A stretch of 64,000 bases of DNA from Petrimonas sulfuriphila. GTDB lineage: Bacteria; Bacteroidota; Bacteroidia; Bacteroidales; Dysgonomonadaceae. Shown here one piece after another: positions 57,150 through 64,000 of this stretch. The translations under genes and the position numbers were made by a program. Below the pieces are notes generated by a model. That model ran no database searches, was not told the DNA's origin, and saw nothing but the letters and a program-made list of their open reading frames with translations. The number at the start of each line of letters is the position of its first letter. Position 1 is the stretch's first letter. Where the stretch lies: the NCBI GenBank assembly GCA_038561985.1, contig CP073276.1, positions 2,480,001 through 2,544,000 on the forward strand, read 5' to 3'.

Positions 57150-59145
57150 TCAGAAGTTTAAAGTCAAGCTGATCCCAACGGATAAAGGCTTGCCTTGTTT
57201 TCCACGTTTTCGTCCGCCTACCTCAAAAAAGTAACCTAAATATTGAGTGTTGGTGATGTTTTTTCCCCAGAGTGAAAAGCTTACATTGCCGTTTCTTGCG
57301 GTTACGCTTGTATTAAGTAAGCCATAGAACGGTTGTTGTACGGTATTGCTCTCGTGCCAGAACATTACACCAATACCGGTATAGTTTGCGTTAAAACTTA
57401 TTTCATCGGAAAATTCGTTGGTTGTGTGGATCGTATAGTCAGCGTTTACCGAAACTGTATTACGCGGGACAAAAGGTAAAAACTTACCGCTATAATCGAT
57501 ATCATTACTGTATTGATATTTCGTAAACGTTGCATGCGTAAAGCCGTATGCGACATCTATCCCGAAGTTTTTAAAAGGGGTTGCGTTAAGTGTAGCTTCA
57601 AATCCTTGGCTTACAGAACTACCGGCGTTAAATATTTTTATTCCTTGTTGGTCCAGGTGTTGCTTAATTTGTTGATTGTAGGTGTTGATGCAAAACAGAG
57701 CTACCTCTGCAAAAAGTTTTTCGGGTATGATCCAACCCTTGCTTCCCAGTTCATAGTTCCAACTGTATTCGGGTTCGAATGTCCGTTGCAGGGGTGTATC
57801 GAAAACGGTATTAAATCCGCCTGTTTTATAGCCTTTTGCAACGGTAAGATAGAATTGTGATTGATGAGTGGGTAAATATTGGAGTGATGCTTTCGGTGTC
57901 CATTGTGAAAAGGTAAGTGGCGAATCGAAATCGTTAATTAATTGTGCTTCACTCTCGATTATTTTATGTTCTTCGTGAATAGAATTTGCTTTCTCATAAT
58001 CATACCGTAAACCGGCTTCAACACGGAGTTTAGACGTAATGTTGAGTGTGGATTGATGAAACAGGGCAATTCCCCGGCTATAATCATCGTATCTTTTTTC
58101 GAGTTTATACTTTGGGGTCCTCAAGTTCATAAATACATCGGTAGCACGATCGATACCGTGGTTGAAAGCAAACACGCCAAAATTCCATCCGTAAATATTG
58201 TCGTCAAGTCCTTTCAAGATGATTTCTTCGGATATTAGTCGTTGTTTTTCTGATTGAATGGCAAAATACAGATTTTTGGGTGAGCCGTCCTGGTCAACTT
58301 CATACGTATCGTTTAAGTGTTGAACGGAGGTTTGCGATCTGATGGCGATGTAATCGTTGTAATAGCTTATCTGAAGGCCTCCATCGTATAGTTTTCGTTT
58401 ATAATAGCTGGGATGATCTGTGCTTACAGAATCAACGAGAAGTGTTTTGTTATTTACATCTCCATAAGAAAAAGCACCTTGGTGAGCATTCTCGAAATTA
58501 TTAGTTAGGCGGATATTCATTTGTGGTAAAGGCCGCCATTCAAAGCGTGTATTTACAGAAGCTGAACCTAGATAATTGGCCTTTTTCCCCGTATGAACAT
58601 TTGTGATGTGACCGCCGTAGTAATTGTAGTTTCCGGCAATGCTGTGGGCGAATTTGTCGTTCGCTTTGCCGAGATGAGAAAGCGTAACGGAAGTTTCGTC
58701 GTAACTCCCGTAGCGAAGTTGAAGACGGGTGCCTTGATAGCGGAAAGGAGAACGAGTTGATATCGAACGATGATTTTTCAAAATGTGGAATTCCATCAAC
58801 ATACATCGCTACGCCGGGAGTGTTTATAAGCGCACCAACACCTCTGATGAAAACCGAGGAGGTGAGGCGTGTGTCGCGGTCGATGATCATAAAGTTGGGA
58901 ATAATTCCGGTAAAACCTTTCATTTCGCTGATCTGTTGCCGCTCCATAAGTTGTGAGGTAACCACGCTTGCCGCCATTGGCCTCATGAGTTTGTTGTTTT
59001 CATGCTTGAATGTGGAAACCACCAACGTATCTAAGTTGTAATGTCGTAGGGAGTCTTTTTCAATAGCAGAAATTGGAATGATAAGGTAAAGAAAAAGGAA
59101 TAAAATACCGCTTTTTTGTAGTGAAAACGATTTTCTAAAGTGCAT
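57150..59145 (-). pseudogene. TonB-dependent receptor with deletion and frameshift in the plug
   Basis: The N-terminal part (59145 to about 58755) has a signal peptide and plug sequence: LDTLVVSTFKHENNKLMRPM, SEMKGFTGIIPNFMI, TSSVFIRGVGALINTPGVAMYVDGIPHFEKSSFDIN. The remaining barrel (about 535 residues, SPFRYQGTRLQLRYGSYDET to the C-terminal GISLTLNF) is in another frame. Between DIN and SPFRYQG the family normally has about 30 residues including an IERIEVLRGPQGTLYGR-type segment; here they are absent and the frame changes at about 58752-58760. So the deletion is not a multiple of three. It heads the permease-hemN-hemG operon, suggesting a porphyrin or heme-type ligand. Confidence 0.8.
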
Positions 59146-59206
59146 TTGATTTGTGTATAAATTTTAAATTCAACGTACAAAGTAAATGCGTTTTTGTTAA
59201 AAAAAA

Positions 59207-59226
59207 AATCACTACTTGTAGTGATT
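59207..59226 (-). terminator. Terminator overlapping the end of the radical SAM gene
   Basis: A 9-bp stem (AATCACTAC/GTAGTGATT) with a 2-nt loop, followed on the minus strand by ten T. The TAG stop codon (59212-59214) lies in the stem. Confidence 0.8.
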
Positions 59227-60153
59227 CTTATGGGAGTGGAGTTTTCCCTGAAACGTATTTTTCCCCTTAAATCGTTTCTTTACTTTTTCTGTCAACTCAT
59301 AATTTTTCAATCCCCAATCAGGTGCAATAAGCAGTGATTTTGGTGATTGGGACGCAAATCGTTCAATATAAAAATCGGGATTCAGCCGTTCTGCGAAATC
59401 AACGCATAAATCCACATACTCTTCAAGTCCGAAAAGGTGAAACGACTCTGGAAGCAACCTGAACTCTTTGGCCATAGCCGTCCCTCTAATAATTTGTAAC
59501 TGGTGGAGTTTTACGGTTGTTAGCGGTAATTTTGAGATTTCTACGGCGTGACTTAGAATGTCTTCATCTGTTTCTCCCGGTAACCCCAGAATTAAATGTA
59601 CACCTACTGGAACTTCCCTTTCTGCTGTTCTTGTAATGGCTTCAACAGATTCCTCCCAGGTGTGTTGACGGTTTACACGCTCCAGCGTTTTATTTAATGT
59701 ACTTTCTACTCCATATTCGATTAAAACGAACGTTTTTTTGTTGAGCTCTGCAAAATAATCCAGCAACTCATCCGGCATGCAATCGGGCCGGGTGCCTATG
59801 ATGATGCCCACAACATCAGGATAGGCAAGCGCTTCTTCGTACATCTCGATGAGTTTTTGTATGCTGTCGTATGTGTTGGTGTACGATTGAAAATATGCCA
59901 GGTATTTCATTTCGGGATACTTGTGCGAAAAGAAGTTAATGCCGTCAGCCAACTGTTCCGATATGCTTTTTGTCGGTTTGCCATACCCCGGACTGAAGCT
60001 TTGGTTGTTGCAGTAGGTACATCCTCCGCGGCCCTTGCTTCCATCTCTGTTGGGGCACGTAAAGCCGGCATTGATGGAAATCTTTTGAACTTTAAAGGGA
60101 AATCTCTGCGTGAGAAATTCTGAAAAATCGCGGTAGGGTTTGGTTGGTTGCAT
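59212..60153 (-). CDS. TIGR01212-family radical SAM protein (YhcC-like)
   Basis: 313 residues. INAGFTCPNRDGSKGRGGC then TYCNNQSFSPGYG gives the Cys cluster for the radical SAM 4Fe-4S site. Later YLAYFQSYTNTYDS, GIIIGTRPDCMPDELLDYFAEL, FVLIEYGVES, HLILGLPGETDEDI and KLHQLQIIRGTAMAKEF match the YhcC family. Substrate unknown; E. coli YhcC is uncharacterised. The gene has its own terminator, and an upstream gap of about 100 bp to DUF4252. Confidence 0.9.
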   Translation of the reverse strand: MQPTKPYRDFSEFLTQRFPFKVQKISINAGFTCPNRDGSKGRGGCTYCNNQSFSPGYGKPTKSISEQLADGINFFSHKYPEMKYLAYFQSYTNTYDSIQKLIEMYEEALAYPDVVGIIIGTRPDCMPDELLDYFAELNKKTFVLIEYGVESTLNKTLERVNRQHTWEESVEAITRTAEREVPVGVHLILGLPGETDEDILSHAVEISKLPLTTVKLHQLQIIRGTAMAKEFRLLPESFHLFGLEEYVDLCVDFAERLNPDFYIERFASQSPKSLLIAPDWGLKNYELTEKVKKRFKGKNTFQGKLHSHKNHYK

Positions 60154-60257
60154 CTGTTGACCTTTGGTTGTTAAACGGACAAAGATAATTAAAAATAAAA
60201 AACGGAAACACGATATCGCATCCTATTTCCGTAAAGTGTTTGTATTTAAAAGTAGAG

Positions 60258-60698
60258 TTATTTTCTGGGAGCGTATACATTCAATGTAACCATAATGTTG
60301 CCGGGATTTTTTATAAAACTGACTTTTGCTATCCCTTTATCGGTATTTTTCTCATACGTTTCCACCCTGTTTTTCCCGTTTCTTACGATCGAAACCTGTT
60401 CGTATTTATCGGCTTTGAGCGCGTTTTCCACTTCCCGGGTAAAACTTTCGTCCAGCGATTTGTCGGCCGAATTCAACGTGAGCATTTGACGTCCCAGGCT
60501 TGTTGTCGATTTGTCGAACACCCAGACGTCTACGTTTCCGGCATCGTTCAGCCTATCCATCATGCTCGCTTTTTTCTGATACACATAATTGAAACGCTCA
60601 TCCTCCATATATTTGTCGAACAACTTTTCGAGTTGTTGAGCCGATGCTCCGGCAACAAAAACGGTTGCCAAAAATAAAATTGAAAGAATTTTTTTCAT
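60258..60698 (-). CDS. DUF4252 exported protein
   Basis: 146 residues with a signal peptide (hydrophobic to GASAQ). One DUF4252 domain: KLFDKYMEDERFNYVYQKKASMM, DVWVFDKSTTSLGRQ and KVSFIKNPGNIMVTLNVY. The family is limited to Bacteroidota and often follows an ECF sigma/anti-sigma pair, as here (18 bp after the membrane protein gene). Function unknown; probably an envelope protein made in the same stress response. Confidence 0.85.
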   Translation of the reverse strand: MKKILSILFLATVFVAGASAQQLEKLFDKYMEDERFNYVYQKKASMMDRLNDAGNVDVWVFDKSTTSLGRQMLTLNSADKSLDESFTREVENALKADKYEQVSIVRNGKNRVETYEKNTDKGIAKVSFIKNPGNIMVTLNVYAPRK

Positions 60699-60716
60699 AT
60701 TTGTAGGGTTTATAAA

Positions 60717-61241
60717 TTATTGTTTCACAGATTCTATATAATTGATTTTTTGCGATAAGTCGTCAAAGATCCTGTCGGCATCCATTTCGGTTTGTATGAC
60801 ATTTGCTTCTACAATCGGTTTATAGCTGGTGCGGATGATTTCATCGGCTTGCATAAACATTTTATCGGCGTATTGTTGCGCCTTTTGCGGATTGGTTACT
60901 TCATTGCCGTTTATGAAAACCAGGTAATCGCCTGACGGTATTCCTACTTTGTTTTTATACGGAAACAAAGTAACGACCAGGAGAGTAACTGCAGCGATAC
61001 TTGCTGCAGCGATCCATAATTTCCAGATTGGAAACGGTTTTTTACGGTTCTTTTCTGCCGGAATTTCAAAAAAAGGAGCAGCAATTTGTTTTTCTTTATC
61101 GAAAGCAATAAACAGGGGTTTATATATTTCGTGCTGAGGCAAAACGGTACTGCTCCGGAAATATTCCTTCAGCCTGCTTTCCTCTTCGGGCAATGTCTTG
61201 CCTTCAAAATAATTGTTCAGTATGTTATCTATGTTGTTCAT
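60717..61241 (-). CDS. Single-span membrane protein, probable anti-sigma factor
   Basis: 174 residues: a soluble N-terminus (INNYFEGKTLPEEESRLKEYFRSS, about 1-80), one transmembrane helix (LWIAAASIAAVTLLVVTLFPY, about 74-94), then a periplasmic region. The short acidic N-terminal segment with EGKTLPEEE is common in Bacteroidota anti-sigma-like partners of ECF factors. The ORF overlaps the sigma gene by 17 bp, consistent with translational coupling. No zinc-binding ASD motif (HxxxCxxC) is present, so its action on the sigma factor is inferred from context. Confidence 0.7.
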   Translation of the reverse strand: MNNIDNILNNYFEGKTLPEEESRLKEYFRSSTVLPQHEIYKPLFIAFDKEKQIAAPFFEIPAEKNRKKPFPIWKLWIAAASIAAVTLLVVTLFPYKNKVGIPSGDYLVFINGNEVTNPQKAQQYADKMFMQADEIIRTSYKPIVEANVIQTEMDADRIFDDLSQKINYIESVKQ

Positions 61242-61746
61242 AAAGCAGTTTCTCCTGTTGTTGATGAGTCAGAATCATTTCGCGGAGTTTTTTTCGGGCT
61301 CGCGACAGGTTTACGGTAACGGCATTCTCCGTTATCGACATGATTTCGGCAATTTCCTTAACCTCCATCTCCTCCACGTCTTTCATCCGGACAATGGTTC
61401 GTTGCATCTCGGGTAGCAAGTCAATCATCCTGCTGATGGTGTTTACCGTATCGGCCTCCTCCGTAAGCTGATGCGGACCGGGTGCAGGGTATGTCGCGTT
61501 AGCAGGAATTTCCCCGTTGGGTTGTTGTTTTCGCAGCCAATCAATGCACAAGTTTCGCATCGATGTCAGCACAAAGGCCTGCTGGTTTTCGATTATTTCC
61601 AACTGCCCGCGCTTTTCCCACAACCGCATCATCAATTCCTGATAGGCATCCTGCGACAGGCTTTCGTCTTTTAATACCGAGCGTGCCATGCGATACAGCT
61701 TATCGGAATAGCACAGGATTTGATGTTGAAATTGCTGAGCGTTCAT
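61225..61746 (-). CDS. ECF sigma factor (RNA polymerase sigma-70 family)
   Basis: 173 residues from ATG 61746 (MNAQQFQHQIL). Region 2 is YSDKLYRMARSVLKDESLSQDAYQELMMRLWEKRGQLE, then MRNLCIDWLRKQ. Region 4 is LPEMQRTIVRMKDVEEMEVKEIAEIMSITENAVTVNLSRARKKLREMI with its helix-turn-helix. The longer frame adds 20 residues upstream without sigma-like features; another ATG two codons earlier is possible. First gene of the sigma/anti-sigma-like/DUF4252 operon. Confidence 0.92.
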   Translation of the reverse strand: MNAQQFQHQILCYSDKLYRMARSVLKDESLSQDAYQELMMRLWEKRGQLEIIENQQAFVLTSMRNLCIDWLRKQQPNGEIPANATYPAPGPHQLTEEADTVNTISRMIDLLPEMQRTIVRMKDVEEMEVKEIAEIMSITENAVTVNLSRARKKLREMILTHQQQEKLLYEQHR

Positions 61747-61836
61747 ACACATATATAGACGGGAAGCCGGAAAAAATCTTACACCGGTTGGCGGATTTTT
61801 TTTCAAAATGCTTGCCGGTTTTGACTTGGCCGGTAT

Positions 61837-62517
61837 CTAAGTTATGGAGAACAAGTTTTTTACTCTTTCTTCGGCTTCCCGTTGAAACTCTTTTTCGATA
61901 TCCGATAGCGATTCGGTTCTGAAATAAGCGCTTCCGTTTTCCAGGGTAGTGAGGGTGCCGGAAATTCTCAGAAGATGCGAGATGTCGTGCGAAGAAACAA
62001 GAATTAGCGAATCGGAATGTTTCATCTGTTTTAAAATCTCAGATAAATATGCCGATGATTGAATATCCAGTCCGTTGAAAGGTTCATCCAACAGCAGCAA
62101 ATCGTTTTCCTGAAGAAAGAGCGCCAGCAGGTGCAGCTTTTTGAGCATTCCGGTGGAATAGTTTTCGGCGTATTTATCGAGCGGAAGTTCAAACAGTCGG
62201 TTCAGTTGCAGCATCTTTTGCCTGTTTTCCCTGCGGTTTTTTGCCGACAGACAAAAGCGGATAAATTCGTATCCGGTGATGCGCGGGAACATGTAGGGGT
62301 TGGCGGATAACATACCGATGGATTCGATGTTTTTCCGTTCAATTTTCCCGCGGTACGGAGTATTGCGGGCAATGCAGTTGAAAAGCGTGCTTTTCCCCGC
62401 GCCGTTTTTCCCGATGATGCCGTTTATCGTGCCGGAGCGGTAGCGAAGATTCAGGTTTTCCAACACCCGGACATCGCCATATTTCTTGCTTAACGATTCA
62501 ATAATCAGTTCTCTCAT
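61837..62517 (-). CDS. ABC transporter ATP-binding protein
   Basis: 226 residues. Walker A GKNGAGKST (about 37-45), signature YSTGMLKKLHLLALFL with an altered LSGGQ (STGM), Walker B DLLLLDEPFNGLD and H-loop SSHDISHL are all visible. A single nucleotide-binding domain of the exporter/permease-2 class. It overlaps the next upstream membrane gene by 20 bp, so the two form one transporter. Confidence 0.92.
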   Translation of the reverse strand: MRELIIESLSKKYGDVRVLENLNLRYRSGTINGIIGKNGAGKSTLFNCIARNTPYRGKIERKNIESIGMLSANPYMFPRITGYEFIRFCLSAKNRRENRQKMLQLNRLFELPLDKYAENYSTGMLKKLHLLALFLQENDLLLLDEPFNGLDIQSSAYLSEILKQMKHSDSLILVSSHDISHLLRISGTLTTLENGSAYFRTESLSDIEKEFQREAEERVKNLFSIT

Positions 62518-63481
62518 TTTCGGTAAAATAGAGGTGGGTCCTTTTTTTAAAAAAATGGTAAAGCCCGAGATGATAAAAAGGAATTAACGCCAAGCCGTAT
62601 TGCGAGATGGTTAATGCGGCCTGAACAGCTATTCCCACGAAAAAGAACAACGATGCCAATATCATTGACGGGTAAAAAATGTATTTTATCCACAATAAAT
62701 TCAGGCTAATCAGCAGGATGCACAGGAACGACAATGCGATTGCCGGCCATTCCGAAGGGAACAGCGGCAGCAACAAAACGGCAGGCGGCAGTGCGAATAT
62801 GGTGGCGCTCACGAGGGTTTCTTCCGTTGTCCGCTTTCTAAAACGTGAGCCGTTCAGATAAATGCCGATGAAATCGCTTCCTTCTTTTTGCAGCATTACC
62901 GTTATGACGGAAACGAAAACTCCGCCGTTATAAACTACAATGGCCAGGTTGAAATTTTCGTGGATGCGTGCGATAACTGAAATTGCGGCGATAAACAGCC
63001 AAACCGCCGGTAGAAATACCCGGAATTGCGAATGCCACAGATAGGCGCTTTTCGGGAAAAAGGGGGACGGCAGGGCGGGTAGTTTTATGGCGGTTTTTCG
63101 TTCTTTTTGCACAGAAAGCAGTGTATATGGCAGAGCGACGGCAATGGCTACAAACCAAAAAAGAATGTGTGCGAAAAGAAACGGCAGTGTGGTAAGTAAA
63201 GTGTCTGTGAGCAACGAAGCGGGGTAGAGTTTCGGGTATTGATTCAGCAATTCTTTTTTGTTGGCGGGATATTTCAGGCGCGTGCAAACGAGCAGTTGAA
63301 GCATTGCCGCCACGGAAAGGGACTTCCCCGTTACGGGAATATCCGCTTTTAAAAGAAACCAGCTTGTCGAAAGTGCGAAAATGGACAAAAGAATAAGGTG
63401 TACAGGTGGAATTTCCCGCACAGATCGTTTCAAGGTGGTCAGTTTGAGCAGAATAATAAGCTTGAGTTGATTGATAATCAT
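62498..63481 (-). CDS. ABC transporter membrane subunit (multi-span)
   Basis: 327 residues from the ATG at 63481 with about nine hydrophobic segments; the longer frame extends 34 residues through the promoter. No family motif beyond the membrane pattern (for example AALTISQYGLALIPFYHLGLYHFF at the C-terminus) is recognised. It overlaps the ABC ATPase gene, which supports a permease role. The -7 box ends five bases before the ATG, so the mRNA would be almost leaderless. What it transports is unknown. Confidence 0.75.
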   Translation of the reverse strand: MIINQLKLIILLKLTTLKRSVREIPPVHLILLSIFALSTSWFLLKADIPVTGKSLSVAAMLQLLVCTRLKYPANKKELLNQYPKLYPASLLTDTLLTTLPFLFAHILFWFVAIAVALPYTLLSVQKERKTAIKLPALPSPFFPKSAYLWHSQFRVFLPAVWLFIAAISVIARIHENFNLAIVVYNGGVFVSVITVMLQKEGSDFIGIYLNGSRFRKRTTEETLVSATIFALPPAVLLLPLFPSEWPAIALSFLCILLISLNLLWIKYIFYPSMILASLFFFVGIAVQAALTISQYGLALIPFYHLGLYHFFKKRTHLYFTENERTDY

Positions 63482-63485
63482 TGCA

Positions 63486-63493
63486 CAAAGGTA
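63486..63493 (-). promoter_or_regulatory. -7 box immediately before the ABC membrane gene
   Basis: TACCTTTG on the minus strand fits TAnnTTTG exactly, with its downstream edge five bases from the ATG at 63481. Confidence 0.6.
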
Positions 63494-63569
63494 GTGTTTT
63501 TTTATAAAGTAGGCAGACGAAAAATCGCCTGCCCGTGAAAAAGGATAACGTAAAAACGAAGTGAGAACG

Positions 63570-64000
63570 TTATTCTTTTTCAAATTCCTTAAGGTCGAAA
63601 ATGCTTTGGTGGAGGTTTTTTAGCCGTTTAATATCGCGCGTACCTATAAAGACAATTAAAAGAAATGTTGCTAAATACGCAACTATTGCTATTTCAAGTC
63701 TATTGTATTGTACAAACAAATCGTAATAAATTACAATGGTCCATGCGAAAATAATAATAGACCAAATGTATGCTATAATTGTAGAAATATAGGTATATCG
63801 CTTGTATTTTAATAAAAATTTCTCAAGTTCAAGTGTTTTTGTTTTGACAGACATTTTTTTTGCAAATTGAAGCGACCAAAAAACACTAAAACCAATAAAC
63901 AAAAAAGCACAAATTAGAATGAAATAAAATAATATGCCATCTAAATTTTTCTGTTTTTGTACTATAAAAAGAAAGGGAATTAAGATAAGAGCAGAAATTG
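63570..64000 (-). CDS. Membrane protein, C-terminal part (cut by window edge)
   Basis: The frame is open to the last base, so the gene continues outside the window; an in-window TTG at 63902 is not needed as start. The visible 143 codons have at least four hydrophobic helices (ILIPFLFIV, LFYFILICAFLFIGFSVFW, IIAYIWSIIIFAWTIVIYY and IAIVAYLATFLLIVFIG) joined by a charged cytoplasmic loop (KKMSVKTKTLELEKFLLKYKR). It ends with RLKNLHQSIFDLKEFEKE. No family recognised. Confidence 0.6.
   Translation of the reverse strand, partial: ISALILIPFLFIVQKQKNLDGILFYFILICAFLFIGFSVFWSLQFAKKMSVKTKTLELEKFLLKYKRYTYISTIIAYIWSIIIFAWTIVIYYDLFVQYNRLEIAIVAYLATFLLIVFIGTRDIKRLKNLHQSIFDLKEFEKE

Overview
The window looks like chromosomal DNA of an anaerobic, sugar-degrading member of the Bacteroidota, most likely order Bacteroidales (a Dysgonomonadaceae-like genome is my inference). 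Supporting signs are repeated matches to the Bacteroidales promoter (TTTG, about 20 bp, TAnnTTTG), several families largely confined to this phylum (DUF4831, DUF4252, DUF3298 lipoproteins), GntP plus glycerate kinase, Tat-exported Gfo/Idh/MocA proteins, a hybrid cluster protein and a heme pathway represented only by its late steps.

Layout. 1-8.6 kb (minus): sugar MFS permease (cut by the window), murQ, two exported ceramidase-fold proteins (one with a beta-propeller inserted in its catalytic domain), a Tat-signalled DegT/DnrJ aminotransferase, a DeoR regulator and a propeller-like protein. 8.7-10.1 kb: Tat Gfo/Idh/MocA oxidoreductase. 10.2-15 kb: a nitrosative-stress unit, namely a cupin/DUF438-hemerythrin-PAS/DUF2249 operon, hcp and a divergent Crp/Fnr regulator. 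The two target promoters carry the same 16-bp palindrome at exactly the same distance from the -7 box. 15-18 kb: tandem Gfo/Idh/MocA paralogs, both frameshifted. 18-20 kb: aspS and tRNA-Pro. 20.4-23.6 kb: an AT-rich segment with a double-domain esterase whose stop codon was hit by an IS5-like element. 24-27.6 kb: glycerate kinase, GntP permease and a Tyr-rich lipoprotein. 27.7-36.2 kb: housekeeping genes (sufB, yceI, pheS, tilS, serS). 36.2-41.1 kb: rhamnose regulator and rhaB-rhaA-rhaT.

41.4-53.1 kb (plus), divergent from the rhamnose operon: a long operon encoding a complete 2-oxoacid dehydrogenase complex (E2, E3, fused E1 alpha/beta), a PHP-domain protein, a bifunctional class II aldolase/SDR, a SorE-like dehydrogenase, a tandem aldolase with a dead second half, and a lipoate ligase. 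This is the best candidate for an undescribed catabolic system. 53.1-59.1 kb (minus): TonB receptor, AmpG-like permease, HemN and HemG, readable as a porphyrin-intermediate salvage locus, but with a deletion in the receptor plug. 59.2-64 kb (minus): radical SAM protein, ECF sigma/anti-sigma-like/DUF4252 operon, and an ABC ATPase with its membrane partner.

Data quality. Nine single-base excesses in homopolymers lie between 16 and 28 kb, including one in sufB and three that cancel inside the transposase. They look like base-calling or assembly errors more than biology, so genes there should be read after correcting them.
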